Shown one piece after another: positions 1 through 10,408 of a stretch of DNA of 64,000 nt (the first letter of the stretch is position 1; every line of letters begins with the position of its first letter). Origin of the DNA: Tethya wilhelma (Eukaryota; Porifera; Demospongiae; Tethyida; Tethyidae); contig CAXIPT010000028.1 in NCBI GenBank assembly GCA_964030475.1, positions 62,001-126,000 of the forward strand, written 5' to 3'. Under the pieces are notes generated by a model. That model saw only the letters and a program-made list of their open reading frames with translations. It did not search any database and was not told where the DNA came from. Made by a program: the position numbers and the translations under genes.

Positions 1-909
1 AAATAACTATAGGGGTAAGTGAGGGTGTACAAACGTATGGTGCAATATGGAATAAATCCTTTCAGTAGAAGCAGGCTGCTTAAATGTACTAAAATTAAAA
101 TTGCGTAGTATGAACGAAAATATAAAATTTACATAGTACTATTCACAATAGACAAAATAAGCATGTGATCCCTTGTCCCTAATTTGGTAGATACAGACTG
201 TCTGGGCAAAAATTGAACACAAAGATTGGTTGCAAATTGAGTGGGAGCAAACCACAAGAGTGCATGTAAGCTTTGAAGTGGCTGGTGTATGTGGACACAA
301 TAATGATAAGGTAAGTTCAGGAGAAATTATGTTTACAACAGAATTTAGCAGTCAAGTGTTCTTGTATGTAAACAAGTGCAGTCCTCAACAAGGAGTCGTG
401 TTCTTCCTTTCTCTGAGTGTGGTCTCCACACTAGCCATACTAAACGAATGCCCTATAACAACATACTACATAACAGCACACCATGAAACCTTCATTGACT
501 TGAAGCTCTCTGAAGGTGAAATGTGCATCGCATGTCCAGGCAGTGAGGAAGACAGAAAGAAACCTGACATTACTGGAGTGGAAAATTTCACTAGCAACAT
601 CTTCAATACAGAAATATATTGGAAAAGGGACAACATTCTTATAAAAGTATGTGTCATACAACTGAACCTAATTCACAAATAATGGTATAAATCATACGTA
701 TGACGTGGCTTTAAATTCCTCTCTTACTACTCATAGGTGCCAAAGGATTCAGTTAGTATATTAACTGAGGAACAGGAGAATCTCATAGAGATAATTTTTG
801 ATCATGAGTGTACTCTTGAAACAGAAAAGAAGGTAGTTTCCAAGAAAATAACCATAAAGTTGCTACCAGTAACTGTAGGTAAGTGAGATGGCCGTGAACA
901 CACACACAC

Positions 910-944
<35 letters not shown>
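1..944. repeat. Inverted near-copy of 24497-25385
   Basis: This block reads on the plus strand as a near match to the reverse complement of 24497-25385, covering the 5' flank, first exons and first Ig exons of the receptor gene at 23430-25106. It stops at a (CA)n run and the single N at 945. Scattered substitutions separate the copies, for example Gly-Val against Arg-Leu in the signal peptide. An allelic contig placed in opposite orientation explains it as well as a true inverted duplication. Confidence 0.75.
303..878 (+). CDS. Two-Ig receptor, 5' part only (copy of the 23430-25106 gene)
   Basis: I see the first three coding exons of an Ig-type receptor. An 8-nt exon (303-310, ATGATAAG) is followed by a gtaagt donor; exon 382-646 encodes a signal peptide (FFLSLSVVSTLA) and the start of an Ig-like ectodomain; exon 737-878 completes the first Ig domain. 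Phases fit: 8+265 nt ends on a codon, and the third exon ends in phase 1, as in the paralogue. The second Ig domain, membrane segment and tail are absent because the sequence breaks at the (CA)n run and N at 945. The protein would be an extracellular recognition receptor, by analogy with its full-length relative. Function is unknown. It is likely an allele fragment, not a separate gene. Confidence 0.6.
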
Positions 945-945
945 N
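896..945. repeat. (CA)n microsatellite ending in contig join N945
   Basis: A CA run with one interrupting G ends in a single N at 945. Homology to the receptor at 24.5 kb ends here, and homology to 29.3 kb begins just after it, so I treat it as a contig join. Confidence 0.85.
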
Positions 946-1008
946 AACAAACAAACAAGGAAACATATCTGAGTGCATTTTCCCACACAGTGTCAGCCAT
1001 TAACTGGT

Positions 1009-2712
1009 TCAGAAGTTTTCGGTGGTTTGTTCAGTGTGAGCCTGAGAGACCTGGTCACCATGATGTCTTGAGGATCCTTCTGATGACCTAGAACTGCTCG
1101 TACTTGGCCTAAAGTCATTTCCATTTTTCCTGAATCCACTCAAGTCTCCATATTGACCTGACATAGAGTCTTGAGAGCACGAACTACTACCGTACAGTAC
1201 ACTGAGAGGAGATTTGCATGCGTCCCCTGTAATTATAGCATTACTCATAAATTGTAGTTATAAACTGTCTGTACAAACTTCTGTATTACTAACTGTGCAA
1301 TTATAATAAGCTATCATAGATGCAGCTGTTTACTCTTTTCTTCTCCTGTCTTCCGTGTGGCACCTGCTAAAAGGGATAAAGTTTTTCTGTTGATATAATT
1401 TTCTATTTTGGGCATTTTGTTTGTATCATACCGGTATGTTTGCTCCCATCACAGCCAAGAAGCCTCTGATTCTCACATGATGGCATCTTTGCTCTAGATC
1501 TGAACCACTTTACAGTAACTGCTACTGTAACCACCACAAGTATTGTACCACAGCAACCTACAATGGCCCCTCCACCGACAGACCCTCCAATAACCAGTCT
1601 GAATACGTTGTCATCTACACCAGTGTTTCTCTTCACAAACACTGGTTGTGAGTTCACATGAAGCCAGTGTTCCAGACCATTGTCAATGTCTGCGCTACAG
1701 ATGTAGTAATTGTAGCCTTCATCCTTTGGTATGTTGGCTTTTGAAGCATTAGCCATGCATGTATTGGTGTCCTCGCAGTTGTTAAGCTGAGCTCGAGATT
1801 TGTTATAGATCGTAATGTGTGTGCATGGATTGTAAAGAGCTGTACCACTGAAATGGAGTTCACAAGTAAAGAGAATGACATCATCATTTGTTTCGTTCAT
1901 TTTTAGTATAAGCTCTACAATGGGAGAAATAAATCAGTCATAATACAGTATATTGAATATATATCTACAATGTCATACAATCATTTCACATTGATTGTGT
2001 GTCACTGTGTCAACCAACCATATATATTTTTCACTTTTTTCCCCCATTGTCGATGGATTTACTTACCGACTGGTACAAGTGAGATGGTGATTGTTGAATT
2101 TTTCTCCTCAACTCCAGTATCGATACCCTCATCTTCGTGTGTACATGAGAAGTATACTTCCACCTGAATATCAAACTCCCCATCCTTTTCCAAAACAAAA
2201 GGATCTTGTGGTATCTATTGAAGAAAAACACACTAATATTTAGCATTGCCACTGCAAGCAACAACAACAAACAATAGGATATCTTGTAGACTCTGATGAT
2301 TAATTCATGTGTGTGCAAGTCACTTAATTCATACATCTAGGAGAATATCGCTGTTTTCATCATTCCAAAAGATGTAATACATGTTCAATGCTGCAGCTGT
2401 GTTGTCTAATGGCTGGTTCTTAACAACAGCACTCAATATCTTGGTAAGTCCTCCTGGGCACACATCACAGCCACTAGTAGTACTAGTGGTGCTGTATAGT
2501 GGTATGTGAACAGTGGTCTCTTGGTTCACTGAGGTGAACACCTGTTGGCTGCACTGACTCCCATCAACTTTGATTGAGCTTACAGCACATAACATCAGAG
2601 GCACAATGACCAGCCATTGGCTATATCACAAGGAATTTCAGCTTATTATTTAGAACAATCATGCATAAGTATACTGTACATACCTGTAAAGAGTTACTGT
2701 TCTTGAGGACAT
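1009..2712 (-). CDS. Two-Ig-domain type I membrane receptor A1
   Basis: Six exons give an open frame of 397 codons: 2684-2712, 2335-2620, 2067-2214, 1432-1914, a 30-nt microexon 1334-1363, and 1009-1226. All junctions are GT-AG and in phase. The signal peptide (MSSRTVTLYSQWLVIVPLML...) is split by a phase-2 intron. Ig domain 1 spans exons 2 and 3, with the sequence CDVCPGG and a later SCTHE. Ig domain 2 and a membrane segment (GGGAIVGCCGTILVVVTVAV) sit in exon 4, with the WLHV motif shared by the family. The tail is Ser-rich with two Tyr (VLYGSS, QYGDL). Without splicing at 1432 the frame would stop at 1403, so a shorter tail isoform is possible. The gene is probably a cell-surface recognition receptor; ligand and signalling are unknown. 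Confidence 0.7.
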
Positions 2713-2961
2713 TCTGCCTACATTTACATTACAGTGCTTAGCCTAGCAATGTTGATTATTTTACTGTATGGTTATTTTGGGGACTTTTTTTCCCACATAA
2801 CCATAGCAATGAATAATTATTAATGTTGATTCATGATGTCATTATGCATAATAACTTAATTATTTATAATTATTCTTGTGCATAGTGTCACACAAACAAT
2901 AATTGATCATTTTTGTCTGTATACTTTTTTTTTAAAAATTAATAATTAAGTTATTGAATTT

Positions 2962-4910
2962 CTAAACATTTCCTGTAATTTCTTCTGAATCATGTGTCAG
3001 TAGGTTAACCTGGTCGTCACATTTGGAACCTCGTACAATCCTGGAACACCTCCTGGAACTACTTCCATCAGAACCATTGGAATTGCTCACTATCTGAACA
3101 TATTCACATTCGGATGTTTCTGCTGAGGTAATAATAAGCCTAGGAGGAGGAGGTTCTGGACAGGCACCCCCTACCCCTAAATATTATAAGACAATCACTA
3201 ATATTAATGATACTTAATTGACAAGTCACATGCAACACAGAGCCCTAGCCTACTTGGTTCAAGTCCTGCTCCTTGAGGTCTTCTTTCCTGGTTCAAAATT
3301 CTGTGTGCTTAAAACAGATTAAGTTTACAGTAAACACCTTCTCAACCATTAGATATTAATTATTTGCATACCATTTGGTTGACCATTTCTAATGACAAGC
3401 CTATCTCTCTCACCACGTTTGTCCATATAGACTGGTCTAGGCTGATATCGAGGCCTTTTCTTGCAACACCACACCACAACAAACACTACTATTATTATAA
3501 TAATAGCAAGCAGTACAACACCTCCAATGAGTCCTACAATAGCTTTCCAACAATCTATTTTGTTGGGGACTAGTGTCACAAACACTGGTTTAGAGCTCAC
3601 ATGGAGCCAATGCCCATTACTGTTCTCGACTGCTGCAGCACAGAAGTAGAATCCCTCATCCTTGGGGTTTCTAGCCCTTGAAACATTGGCCTCACAAACA
3701 GATTTACCCTCACAAAAATTTATTGGTTTGGTCTCATTGTGTCTGATTGCAATGCGTGTGTCTGGATTATTGAGAACTATTCCGTTTAAATAAAGTTCAC
3801 AACTAAAGTGCAGATCACTGTTTTCTTTGATATTATCATTCTCTTCCAAATTTAGTATGAGCTCTACAACAAAAGGAATAGAGAGGGAAAGTACCAGAGT
3901 AACAATAATTATAATCTTTGATGTACGTTAGTTAAATCGGATTTTATCTTTTATGGTCCTAAGTATTATTATTATAATTATGGTATGATTGTGCACACAC
4001 CTTTGTACTCTTGAGGTGTGAGTGCATTAAGTCTTATAGGTAAATGAATCAATGAGCCTCGAATGAACTGATTCTAAAATTATAGACTCAAAACTATGTA
4101 CAAGCATCAATAAAGACATTTACGTACACTGGATTTACCAACTGGCACAAGTGTTACAGTGATCGTTGAGTTACTATTCTCAGTACCACCACCATCACGT
4201 GTACAAGAGAAGTAGACATTTACTTGAATGTTGGTTATAGGTTCCTCAGTGGTCGCTAATAACATTGAAGAGTCTTTTGGTATCTGCACAAACACAAGGT
4301 TTGGATAAGAAAAGAAGGATAGTATGGCTTGTAGGTTACGTAGTCTGATGTATCTATACAGAGTGTAAGGCTGAATCTGGATACGCCAAACTATATAGGT
4401 TACATGTAAAATTCATGCATACTCACATCTAGAAGAATAGCATTCTTTTGGCTGTTCCAAAAGATGTACACATGATTACCATTGTCATTGGCGACTTCTG
4501 TGTCCTGACCTTCCACATTTGCATACTTTAATTCAAAGATCCCTCCTGGGCACAGATCACAGCCACTAGTACTAGTGGTACTGTGTAGTGGTATGTGAAG
4601 AGTAATCTCTTGGTTCACTGAGGTGAATACCTGTTGGCTGCAACTCCCATCAACTTTGATTGGGCTCACAGCAGCAACTAACATCAGAGATAAAATGACC
4701 TTCAGTGTTGCTAGCCATTGGCTGTTTATTATGGTGGAGAGTGTACATCAATGACTCAACTCGTGGATCAGTATGTCAGGTTGTCATAATGCAATAATTA
4801 TTATTTTTATGTTTGCAATAATTATTCATCCCCACATTAGCATGCATGCATGACAACAGTACGTATGATACTTACTTTATGAACTTCAGAGGTACACTTC
4901 CCAAGTACAT
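2962..4910 (-). CDS. Two-Ig-domain type I membrane receptor A2
   Basis: Exons: 4876-4910 (start and first part of signal peptide), 4427-4721 (rest of signal peptide plus Ig1), 4128-4283 (Ig1 end), 4001-4073 (an extra linker exon that A1 lacks), 3372-3863 (Ig2 and membrane segment), and 2962-3176 (tail, stop TAG). Ig2 shows CELYLNG, a CEGKSVC cysteine pair, DEGFYFCAAA and WLHV. The membrane segment is Ile/Val-rich and followed by CCKKRPRYQPR. The tail is Pro-rich, then Ser-rich, and contains CEYVQI, a possible SH2-docking tyrosine. The phase-1 join from 3372 to 3176 works, but I could not exclude an additional small exon near 3250. It is a paralogue of A1 arranged head to tail. Its role is inferred only: cell-surface recognition. 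Confidence 0.65.
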
Positions 4911-5617
4911 CTTATGTCAGTTCATTAATGCTTGTCTTCTATCCAGCTATACATTAGTCTGTCTTTGATTATTAATATACTCAGCTCAATACATAATACA
5001 TGGGGTACATCCCATGCATAACTGTAATCCACCAGTATGGTCTAATTTGGAAGGTGAAACTTCACTACGATAGTATCATACTACTGTAATATTGTAGACA
5101 TGTACTATAGCACACAATGCAAGTTTTGCATTCTACAGTAAAACCTAATCCGGTTCCCCTTGGGCCAAGCTGAATTCCATGGCCTGATTAGGCCTGCATG
5201 CAGATGGCTGGAATATAGGGTAACCTCAGGTCCTCTGTACTCCAGCCAATGATTGGGACTCTAGCTTCTGGCTGCAATAGAAAGGTGACCTTAGTACTCA
5301 GATGGCTAGCTGTTAGCTCAGGTTTTACTGTAATTCCTGCATGGTACAAAGTACACTAGCCATCCGTGCATCATGCAATATGTACCACCATCAATAATGA
5401 ATGCACCTAAAATCACTTACTGAATTTTGCATAGCTAATAATCATTATGACTGTTATTATTATTCACAAAGAAGAGAAAAATCATGTATAAAATTCCAGA
5501 AACCCTGTGACAAAAATCGTATGAAAATGTTAAGAAAAGAAAAATTGAGCAAGAAATAGACAAATATACAACCTGAATGTGCTTGCTTGCTTGGATGCAA
5601 GCAGCACTGTATTAGCA
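4911..5617. other. Intergenic, A2 start to FUT8 3' end
   Basis: No coding signal is seen. The stretch is AT-rich and holds one short inverted-repeat element (5134-5332). It is repeated almost unchanged at 33263-33970. Confidence 0.7.
5134..5332. mobile_element. MITE-like element with 13-bp terminal inverted repeats
   Basis: The left end reads TACAGTAAAACCT (5134-5146) and the right end is its exact reverse complement AGGTTTTACTGTA (5320-5332). The 199-bp interior has no open frame. This is the size and structure of a non-autonomous DNA transposon. No clear target-site duplication was established. Confidence 0.7.
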
Positions 5618-7487
5618 CTATAATGGATCTTTGTAAGGAGGAAAGTCAGCAATGATAACATGTTCTTCGACTTTGTATGATGGAAAGACTCCCTTCTTGC
5701 TTGACTCCTGCTTTTTGCCTACACTGTATCCATCCTTCTCATTTCCTGCAATGCCTAAATGATCTCCTATTCGAAACGTCAGTTCATTGTGACGAACAGA
5801 TTTGTCAACATCCTCGGCCGTGTTGTCAAGAATGGCAACAACATCGTGTCCCTGTTGGCCACCAAAGTAGTAGACATCATCGAGACTGTAATAGTTCTGA
5901 GAGGCATCAATGTGATGGGTTTGCATCAGTTCATAAGCAACTCTACACACCTGCAGGGACACAGTTTGAAAGAAGGGAAGGAACTGAGGTTAGAGGGTTA
6001 TTCTTAGTACAAACTACCTCCATTTTAAAGGTACGTATTGATTTCCAACTGTTACGGTTATCTTTTTAATGAAAAATGTGCACACATGGAATACAACCAA
6101 TAGGAGCGCTAGTGACAAAAGGGGAGGAGGGGAAAAATAATATAATTTGATCCTCTTTACCTTTTTCTTTTCATTAAATGCTCCTGAATATCGACAAAAT
6201 TTATCTATGATAGAACTATCTTTAAGCTGTGTACGGTACAAGTAAAAAAATTATTATAATAGACTCAGCCCCTGACCTGTGATGAGAATGTGCAGACAAT
6301 GTAGTCACACTCTGAGAGCATGGTGATGTCAAAGATCACACCGTACAGTGACTGTATGGAGTAGCGAGTGTTGGTCTTGCTTGCCAGAGAAGAAATGTCG
6401 GCATCACTGTAGATCTCATAGCTGGGATACCTGCACAGTTTATTTGACAGGCACATGCACACAATCATACTGGTAAAGGTCATCAATTCAATACACAAGC
6501 AAATCACACACAGGATGCAATATACTGTAGCTAAAATTCCATTCACATTCACTTTGAACAGCCTTCTCTTTCTCGCTATAACATGGCGCCGTATATCAAC
6601 CATTTTCAATATTACAAGCACTGTTGAATAGGAAATTTCCCATAGATTCTAACTACCCTTTACCAGTCAAAATCTCTGTACACAGTGTATTGTGACTTCA
6701 TCAAAGAAATTCTACTTCTAGGATGGGCTCAAGTGAATGTGAATAGACTTTATAATACATTGCAGATTGGATCTGATTGCTTCAGCGGGGTGGAATATCT
6801 ACAGATCAGAGATTGAGCTTTAATTTGCTGACTTAGCACACTCTTGTCATGTGAATAAGGTCCACGTAGATATAAATGGCCAGAAGTTTATCCAAATTCC
6901 CTCTACTACATCTGCCAAAACAATTGAAGCTCTTCAAACCCTATTCTTGAGATATGGCCTACCAGAACAGATTGTCTCTACTACTAGCATTACTTGGTTT
7001 CAATCTGTGTTGTTATAATATTTTTATGATGACAAAAACACACTCTTTAAGGGGGTTGCCCTGGACTTCCAAGAAAACAAGGCTATCACTACAGTACACC
7101 ACAATGCAAAGTACTTACCCAGTTCTGGCTTCTGAAAGCACTCTTGGCTCATCAGTTGCTATGTACAACCTCCTTGTAATAGGAAGCTGGTCTCGATGTG
7201 AGAGTTCATACAACTGATACCATTCCTCCACCTGTACATGTAACCATGATTGTGTTGTGAGTATGCCAGACATACGTGTACTACATCCATGGTTTCAAAA
7301 TGCACAACCAAAAACAAACATAAACAGAGTATGAACACATTTCTACTGGTTATTTTAACACTAATCAACTTAACAACACACACCAAAACATCATCATGCA
7401 GTACACACATTACGTACGTGTGTCATGTATTCTTCAAGGTTGTGGTAGCTTGCTTCAGACCTCTTATCAGTCCTTCGAACGTGGATC
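5618..7487 (-). CDS. FUT8: Alpha-1,6-fucosyltransferase FUT8, 3' exons only
   Basis: FUT8 is the Golgi enzyme that transfers fucose from GDP-fucose to the core GlcNAc of N-glycans. Four exons are present: 7418-7487 with the catalytic HVRRTDK motif, 7119-7231 with LYIATDEPRV, 6277-6430 with GVIFDITMLSE and CTFSSQ, and 5618-5950, which finishes the catalytic fold and encodes the C-terminal SH3 domain. The two catalytic arginines, the Asp after GVI and the Ser of TFSSQ are kept; the acidic patch after ATD is one residue shorter than in human. The 5' half (type II anchor, stem, early catalytic domain) is missing because the contig ends at N7846; it lies at 34612-36432. A retroelement fragment sits in the 6431-7118 intron. 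Confidence 0.92.
6866..6988 (+). mobile_element. Ty3/gypsy-type integrase fragment in a FUT8 intron
   Basis: About 40 codons on the plus strand, antisense to FUT8, read like the retroviral-type integrase core of Ty3/gypsy elements: TTSAKTIEALQTLF followed by YGLPEQIVS. In intact elements this is followed by a catalytic DNG; here the frame gives a divergent TTSI instead. No LTRs, RT or RNase H were seen, so it is a short relic. Confidence 0.65.
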
Positions 7488-7751
7488 CTGTTACAACGAT
7501 CATAGTATAATTAACCTGATCCTCTTCTCTGGCATTTAATTTTAAACTTGGGCACATGGAAGGCCTTGGTATGAGGCTAGTAATTACCAGTCATTCCAGA
7601 GGGCACTCACGTAGCTACAACATACTGAATGGATGCTAGCTCCCTACACTTACAAACACGTAGACACATACTAGACAAAATTCTCAAGCAGCACAAGCTA
7701 CTAAAATGATCAAAAAAGGGAATGCTAATTTTGGGTCTGCATGCTACACAT

Positions 7752-7755
<4 letters not shown>

Positions 7756-7782
<27 letters not shown>

Positions 7783-7790
7783 CACACACA

Positions 7791-7845
<55 letters not shown>

Positions 7846-7846
7846 N
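7756..7846. repeat. (CA)n/(GACA) microsatellite ending in contig join N7846
   Basis: A CA run with GACA interruptions ends in a single N. To the left lies a FUT8 intron on minus; to the right, desaturase coding sequence on plus. The two sides are not a natural continuation of one another. Confidence 0.85.
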
Positions 7847-8100
7847 GTGTGCTGAGAATCAAGTAACAAAGAACTGCAGACTATGCAGCCAACAGCTGGT
7901 TTTGGACTTTTAAAAGTTTTTTCACGGGAGCTTTGAATCATCAAGTGGCCCATTACCTCTTCCCAAGTGTGCTGCAGTGTTACTACCCTGAAGTCACTGA
8001 GATTGTCAAGGAAACGTGTGCTGAATTTGGACTAGAGTATCATGGAGTGCCGACAGTGTTGGAGGCAACACGTCGCCATCTTGGAAACAGTAGTGTCTAG
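7847..8100 (+). pseudogene. Front-end desaturase, broken 3' fragment
   Basis: The sequence matches the last ~75 codons of the desaturase at 42554-43903, in inverted orientation. It keeps the third histidine box region (NHQVAHHLFP). Compared with the intact copy it has a 1-bp insertion near 7871 (ACAAAGAAC against ACAACAAC) that shifts the frame, a 9-bp insertion near 7910, and a 43-bp deletion near the stop that gives a different C-terminus. It begins at N7846, so the 5' part is unseen. It may be a decayed paralogue or a bad haplotype sequence. Confidence 0.7.
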
Positions 8101-9043
8101 GGAATCACCAAGAATTCTGTTTTTTATTGCTTTATGTATTGTATGTCAAGGAAATTGGTTCACTGGTTCAGATCTGACGTCATAAACAGTGGGTGGAGCT
8201 CGTGTCAGGTGGCTGAGCTATAAAAAATGGATACAGGTGATCACTTGTCATTATCAATAATATAATATTATGACAGATACTAGCTCTAGCTCTCTAGAAT
8301 GCAAGTGTTAAGTTGCAAGTTGGTCTGTGCCACTAGCTTTGCAGTATGCCTAGCTGTCGTACTACACCCCCTGAGGGCTCAAAGTGACAACAGGACGAAG
8401 CTACATATCGCCTTCATCACTTCATTTGGTGGAGAATATAACTCTTCTGGTGTTGTACCAGCTGTTCAACTGGCCACGGAACTCATCAACAACCGTACAG
8501 ACCTTCTCACTGATTATGAGCTAGTCATTGAGGCAATTGAGAATCCAAACATTGCAAGGATGAATGCAAATTCTGGGGTCAGTATGCATAATATTAAATT
8601 ATAATTAAACTGAAAGTCATTCGTGACAAGCCATCAATGATAACATTATTATTACTGATAATCTAAACTGTTATCAAGGTACTATACCTAGCATGTAGTA
8701 CTATATATATATACCTATCATACCAAATCATGCTAACAATTTCCTATTGACCATGTATACACATGTCTAGTGTGAAAGGGACAAGTCCTTACAAACATTT
8801 CTCAGACAGATGACAACTGGAGTGAATTAAATTGCCCTCCTAGGCTCAGGGTGTTCTATTGCTACAGAAGCTATTGCTAAAATCAGTGGATTCTGGAACA
8901 TTACACATGTTAGTGTAAGCTTTATCATGGGATACAACTAGTGAGAAGGTCACCACAGATGTAGACTTAACAATATTCATGTGTTTTATTGTGTAAACAT
9001 TTTACCCTATATACATAATTGTATTATTATAGAGATCTACTAG

Positions 9044-9116
9044 CCTTGCTCCCAGCCTTCCCTGGTACATATTTTATATTTTGCAAGTTGCAATGGGGAA
9101 GGCCTGGGTATGAGGC
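9044..9116. mobile_element. Short foldback element
   Basis: The ends are imperfect inverted repeats: TAGCCTTGCTCCCAGCCTTC on the left and GAAGGCCTGGGTATGAGGCTA on the right (split here as GAAGGCC, TGGGTATGAGGCTA). It sits inside an intron of the receptor copy. Single ends of the same motif (TGAGGCTA) recur near 7573, 20224, 41515 and 62961. Confidence 0.5.
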
Positions 9117-9128
9117 TACCATAATACT

Positions 9129-9332
9129 GTATAGCGGGAAAGTTTCCCAGTGTCAAGCTTTCGTGGATGTGTCTCTAGTCAAACGTTTTTGTGGTCAAAC
9201 TTTGCAGACGAGCTGTGTGCAAGCCCACATGTATATACATTACAGAACATTTCGTGGATAAAACTTTCACAGATGGACCGTGATCCGCAAAAACTGCAAA
9301 AGTTAAAGCCCGCGAAATTTTCCCCGCTATAC
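9129..9332. mobile_element. MITE-like element with GTATAGCGGG ends
   Basis: The left end GTATAGCGGGAAAGTTT and the right end AATTTTCCCCGCTATAC form a terminal inverted repeat around ~204 bp without coding capacity. A diverged copy occupies the equivalent intron of receptor 1 at 41300-41501, so the insertion predates the split of the two copies. Confidence 0.6.
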
Positions 9333-10408
9333 TTTTCAATCATCATTATATATGTAAGTTAGTATGCAGAAACAAATATATATCCACCTTGGATACTATA
9401 ATTATGTATGGTACACTTTATATCCCTGTGTAGATGTCCTACGCTTCATCAACAGATGCACTAAGCAATCGATCACGTTTCCCTAACTTCTGGCGGACTT
9501 ATCCTCAAGAATCCAACCTGGCCTCATCAGTGGTAGCCATCATGAAGGAATACAACTGGACCATCCTGAAGATCATCACCGAAGATGAGAGTATCTTTAC
9601 AGAAGTAAGACAGTATTGTAATCCAATACTATACTCACTCATTCAGAAGTTACTTAATAATAATTATTATTATACAGAGTAAAAAAGTGTTGCTGAATCA
9701 GTTGGAGGGTACTGGTGTGATTGTTGACCTCAATGGAACAACTCGTATTTCACAGAGTGACAATCTGAAGAAAATGAATAACATCTTTCAACCTGAAACT
9801 AGAGTGTACTTCCTCAACGTGTACCCAAGACAAGCAAGAAGACTATTGTGCATGGTAGGGACTGTAGTATGTGCTTATATTCAATGGCTACAATTATTAG
9901 GCATAATGCACTCAATGTGTTTAATTTCACAGGCTGTGGGAAAACAGAAAGAAAATGATGACCCAGCATTTTATTACTCTGGTTATGTTTGGATCACACT
10001 AGGTTGGTACCAGGAACGATGGTGGTCTGAAGAGGTTACTCCAGATGATTGCTCAGATGAAGAAATTGAACAGTTCCTCCCTCAGGCATTTGGGATTCTT
10101 AGTGGAAATGCTTTTTTCCTTGGCAATGATAAAAACACTAAGACCGATGTCTCATTAGTAAGATGACAATGACTCATGTAACTAATGTTAAACCACATTT
10201 ATTTAACTATTGTAAACACAGACTTCAAATCCATTCATTAAGGAGTATGAGATAAGATTGAACTCAACTGGCTATTCTCCTGAAACCACAGCATTCCATG
10301 CATTTGATGCTGTGTGGGCTCTTGGATTTGCAATGAATAGGTCAGAAGATGGCAGCATGCAAAGAAGTCTTGCAATGAATAATAATTATTATTTTTATGT
10401 ATAAAACN

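Larger units (their letters stand above)
946..5961. repeat. 5-kb block duplicated at 29266-34320
   Basis: The block carries two Ig receptor genes, an intergenic MITE and the last FUT8 exon. It matches 29266-34320 in the same orientation, with an offset of about 28.34 to 28.35 kb. The first copy begins at N945. The second copy ends at N34321, right after the intronic bases upstream of the FUT8 last exon. The receptor part (about 960-4540) differs by substitutions and small indels, while 4560-5960 is nearly identical; I noticed one 1-bp indel near 5510. Confidence 0.85.
8299..10340 (+). pseudogene. GABA-B-like receptor, 5' copy with a nonsense codon
   Basis: Six exons match exons 1-6 of the receptor at 38089-42316: 8299-8577 (signal peptide, start of ligand-binding lobe), 8771-8908, 9434-9604, 9678-9854, 9933-10157, 10222-10340. 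They would encode most of the extracellular periplasmic-binding-protein-like ligand domain. Exon 2 carries an in-frame TAA at 8828-8830, where receptor 2 at 49.0 kb has AAA (Lys). The membrane part is missing because the contig ends at N10408. The other five exons are open and only a few percent different from receptor 1. It is a pseudogene, a null allele or an assembly copy. Confidence 0.75.
7847..10407. repeat. Inverted near-copy of 40275-42826
   Basis: The block lies exactly between N7846 and N10408. It repeats, in inverted orientation, the desaturase 3' end and the first six exons of the GABA-B-like receptor, introns included. Divergence is clearly visible in both exons and introns. Confidence 0.85.

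Noticed and set aside
783..1091. Open frames rich in Thr-His or Cys-Val repeats at CA microsatellites (also near 7607-7953, 34296-34426, 45822-46258 and 48541-48616)
   Set aside because: They are translations of (CA)n or (GT)n repeats across the Ns and have no coding support.
3250..3275. tRNA-like B-box (GGTTCAAGTCC)
   Set aside because: No A-box at the right distance and no cloverleaf could be drawn; it lies in or near the A2 tail region.
5677..6069. Plus-strand open frame of 130 codons
   Set aside because: It is antisense to the FUT8 last exon and has no recognisable domain.
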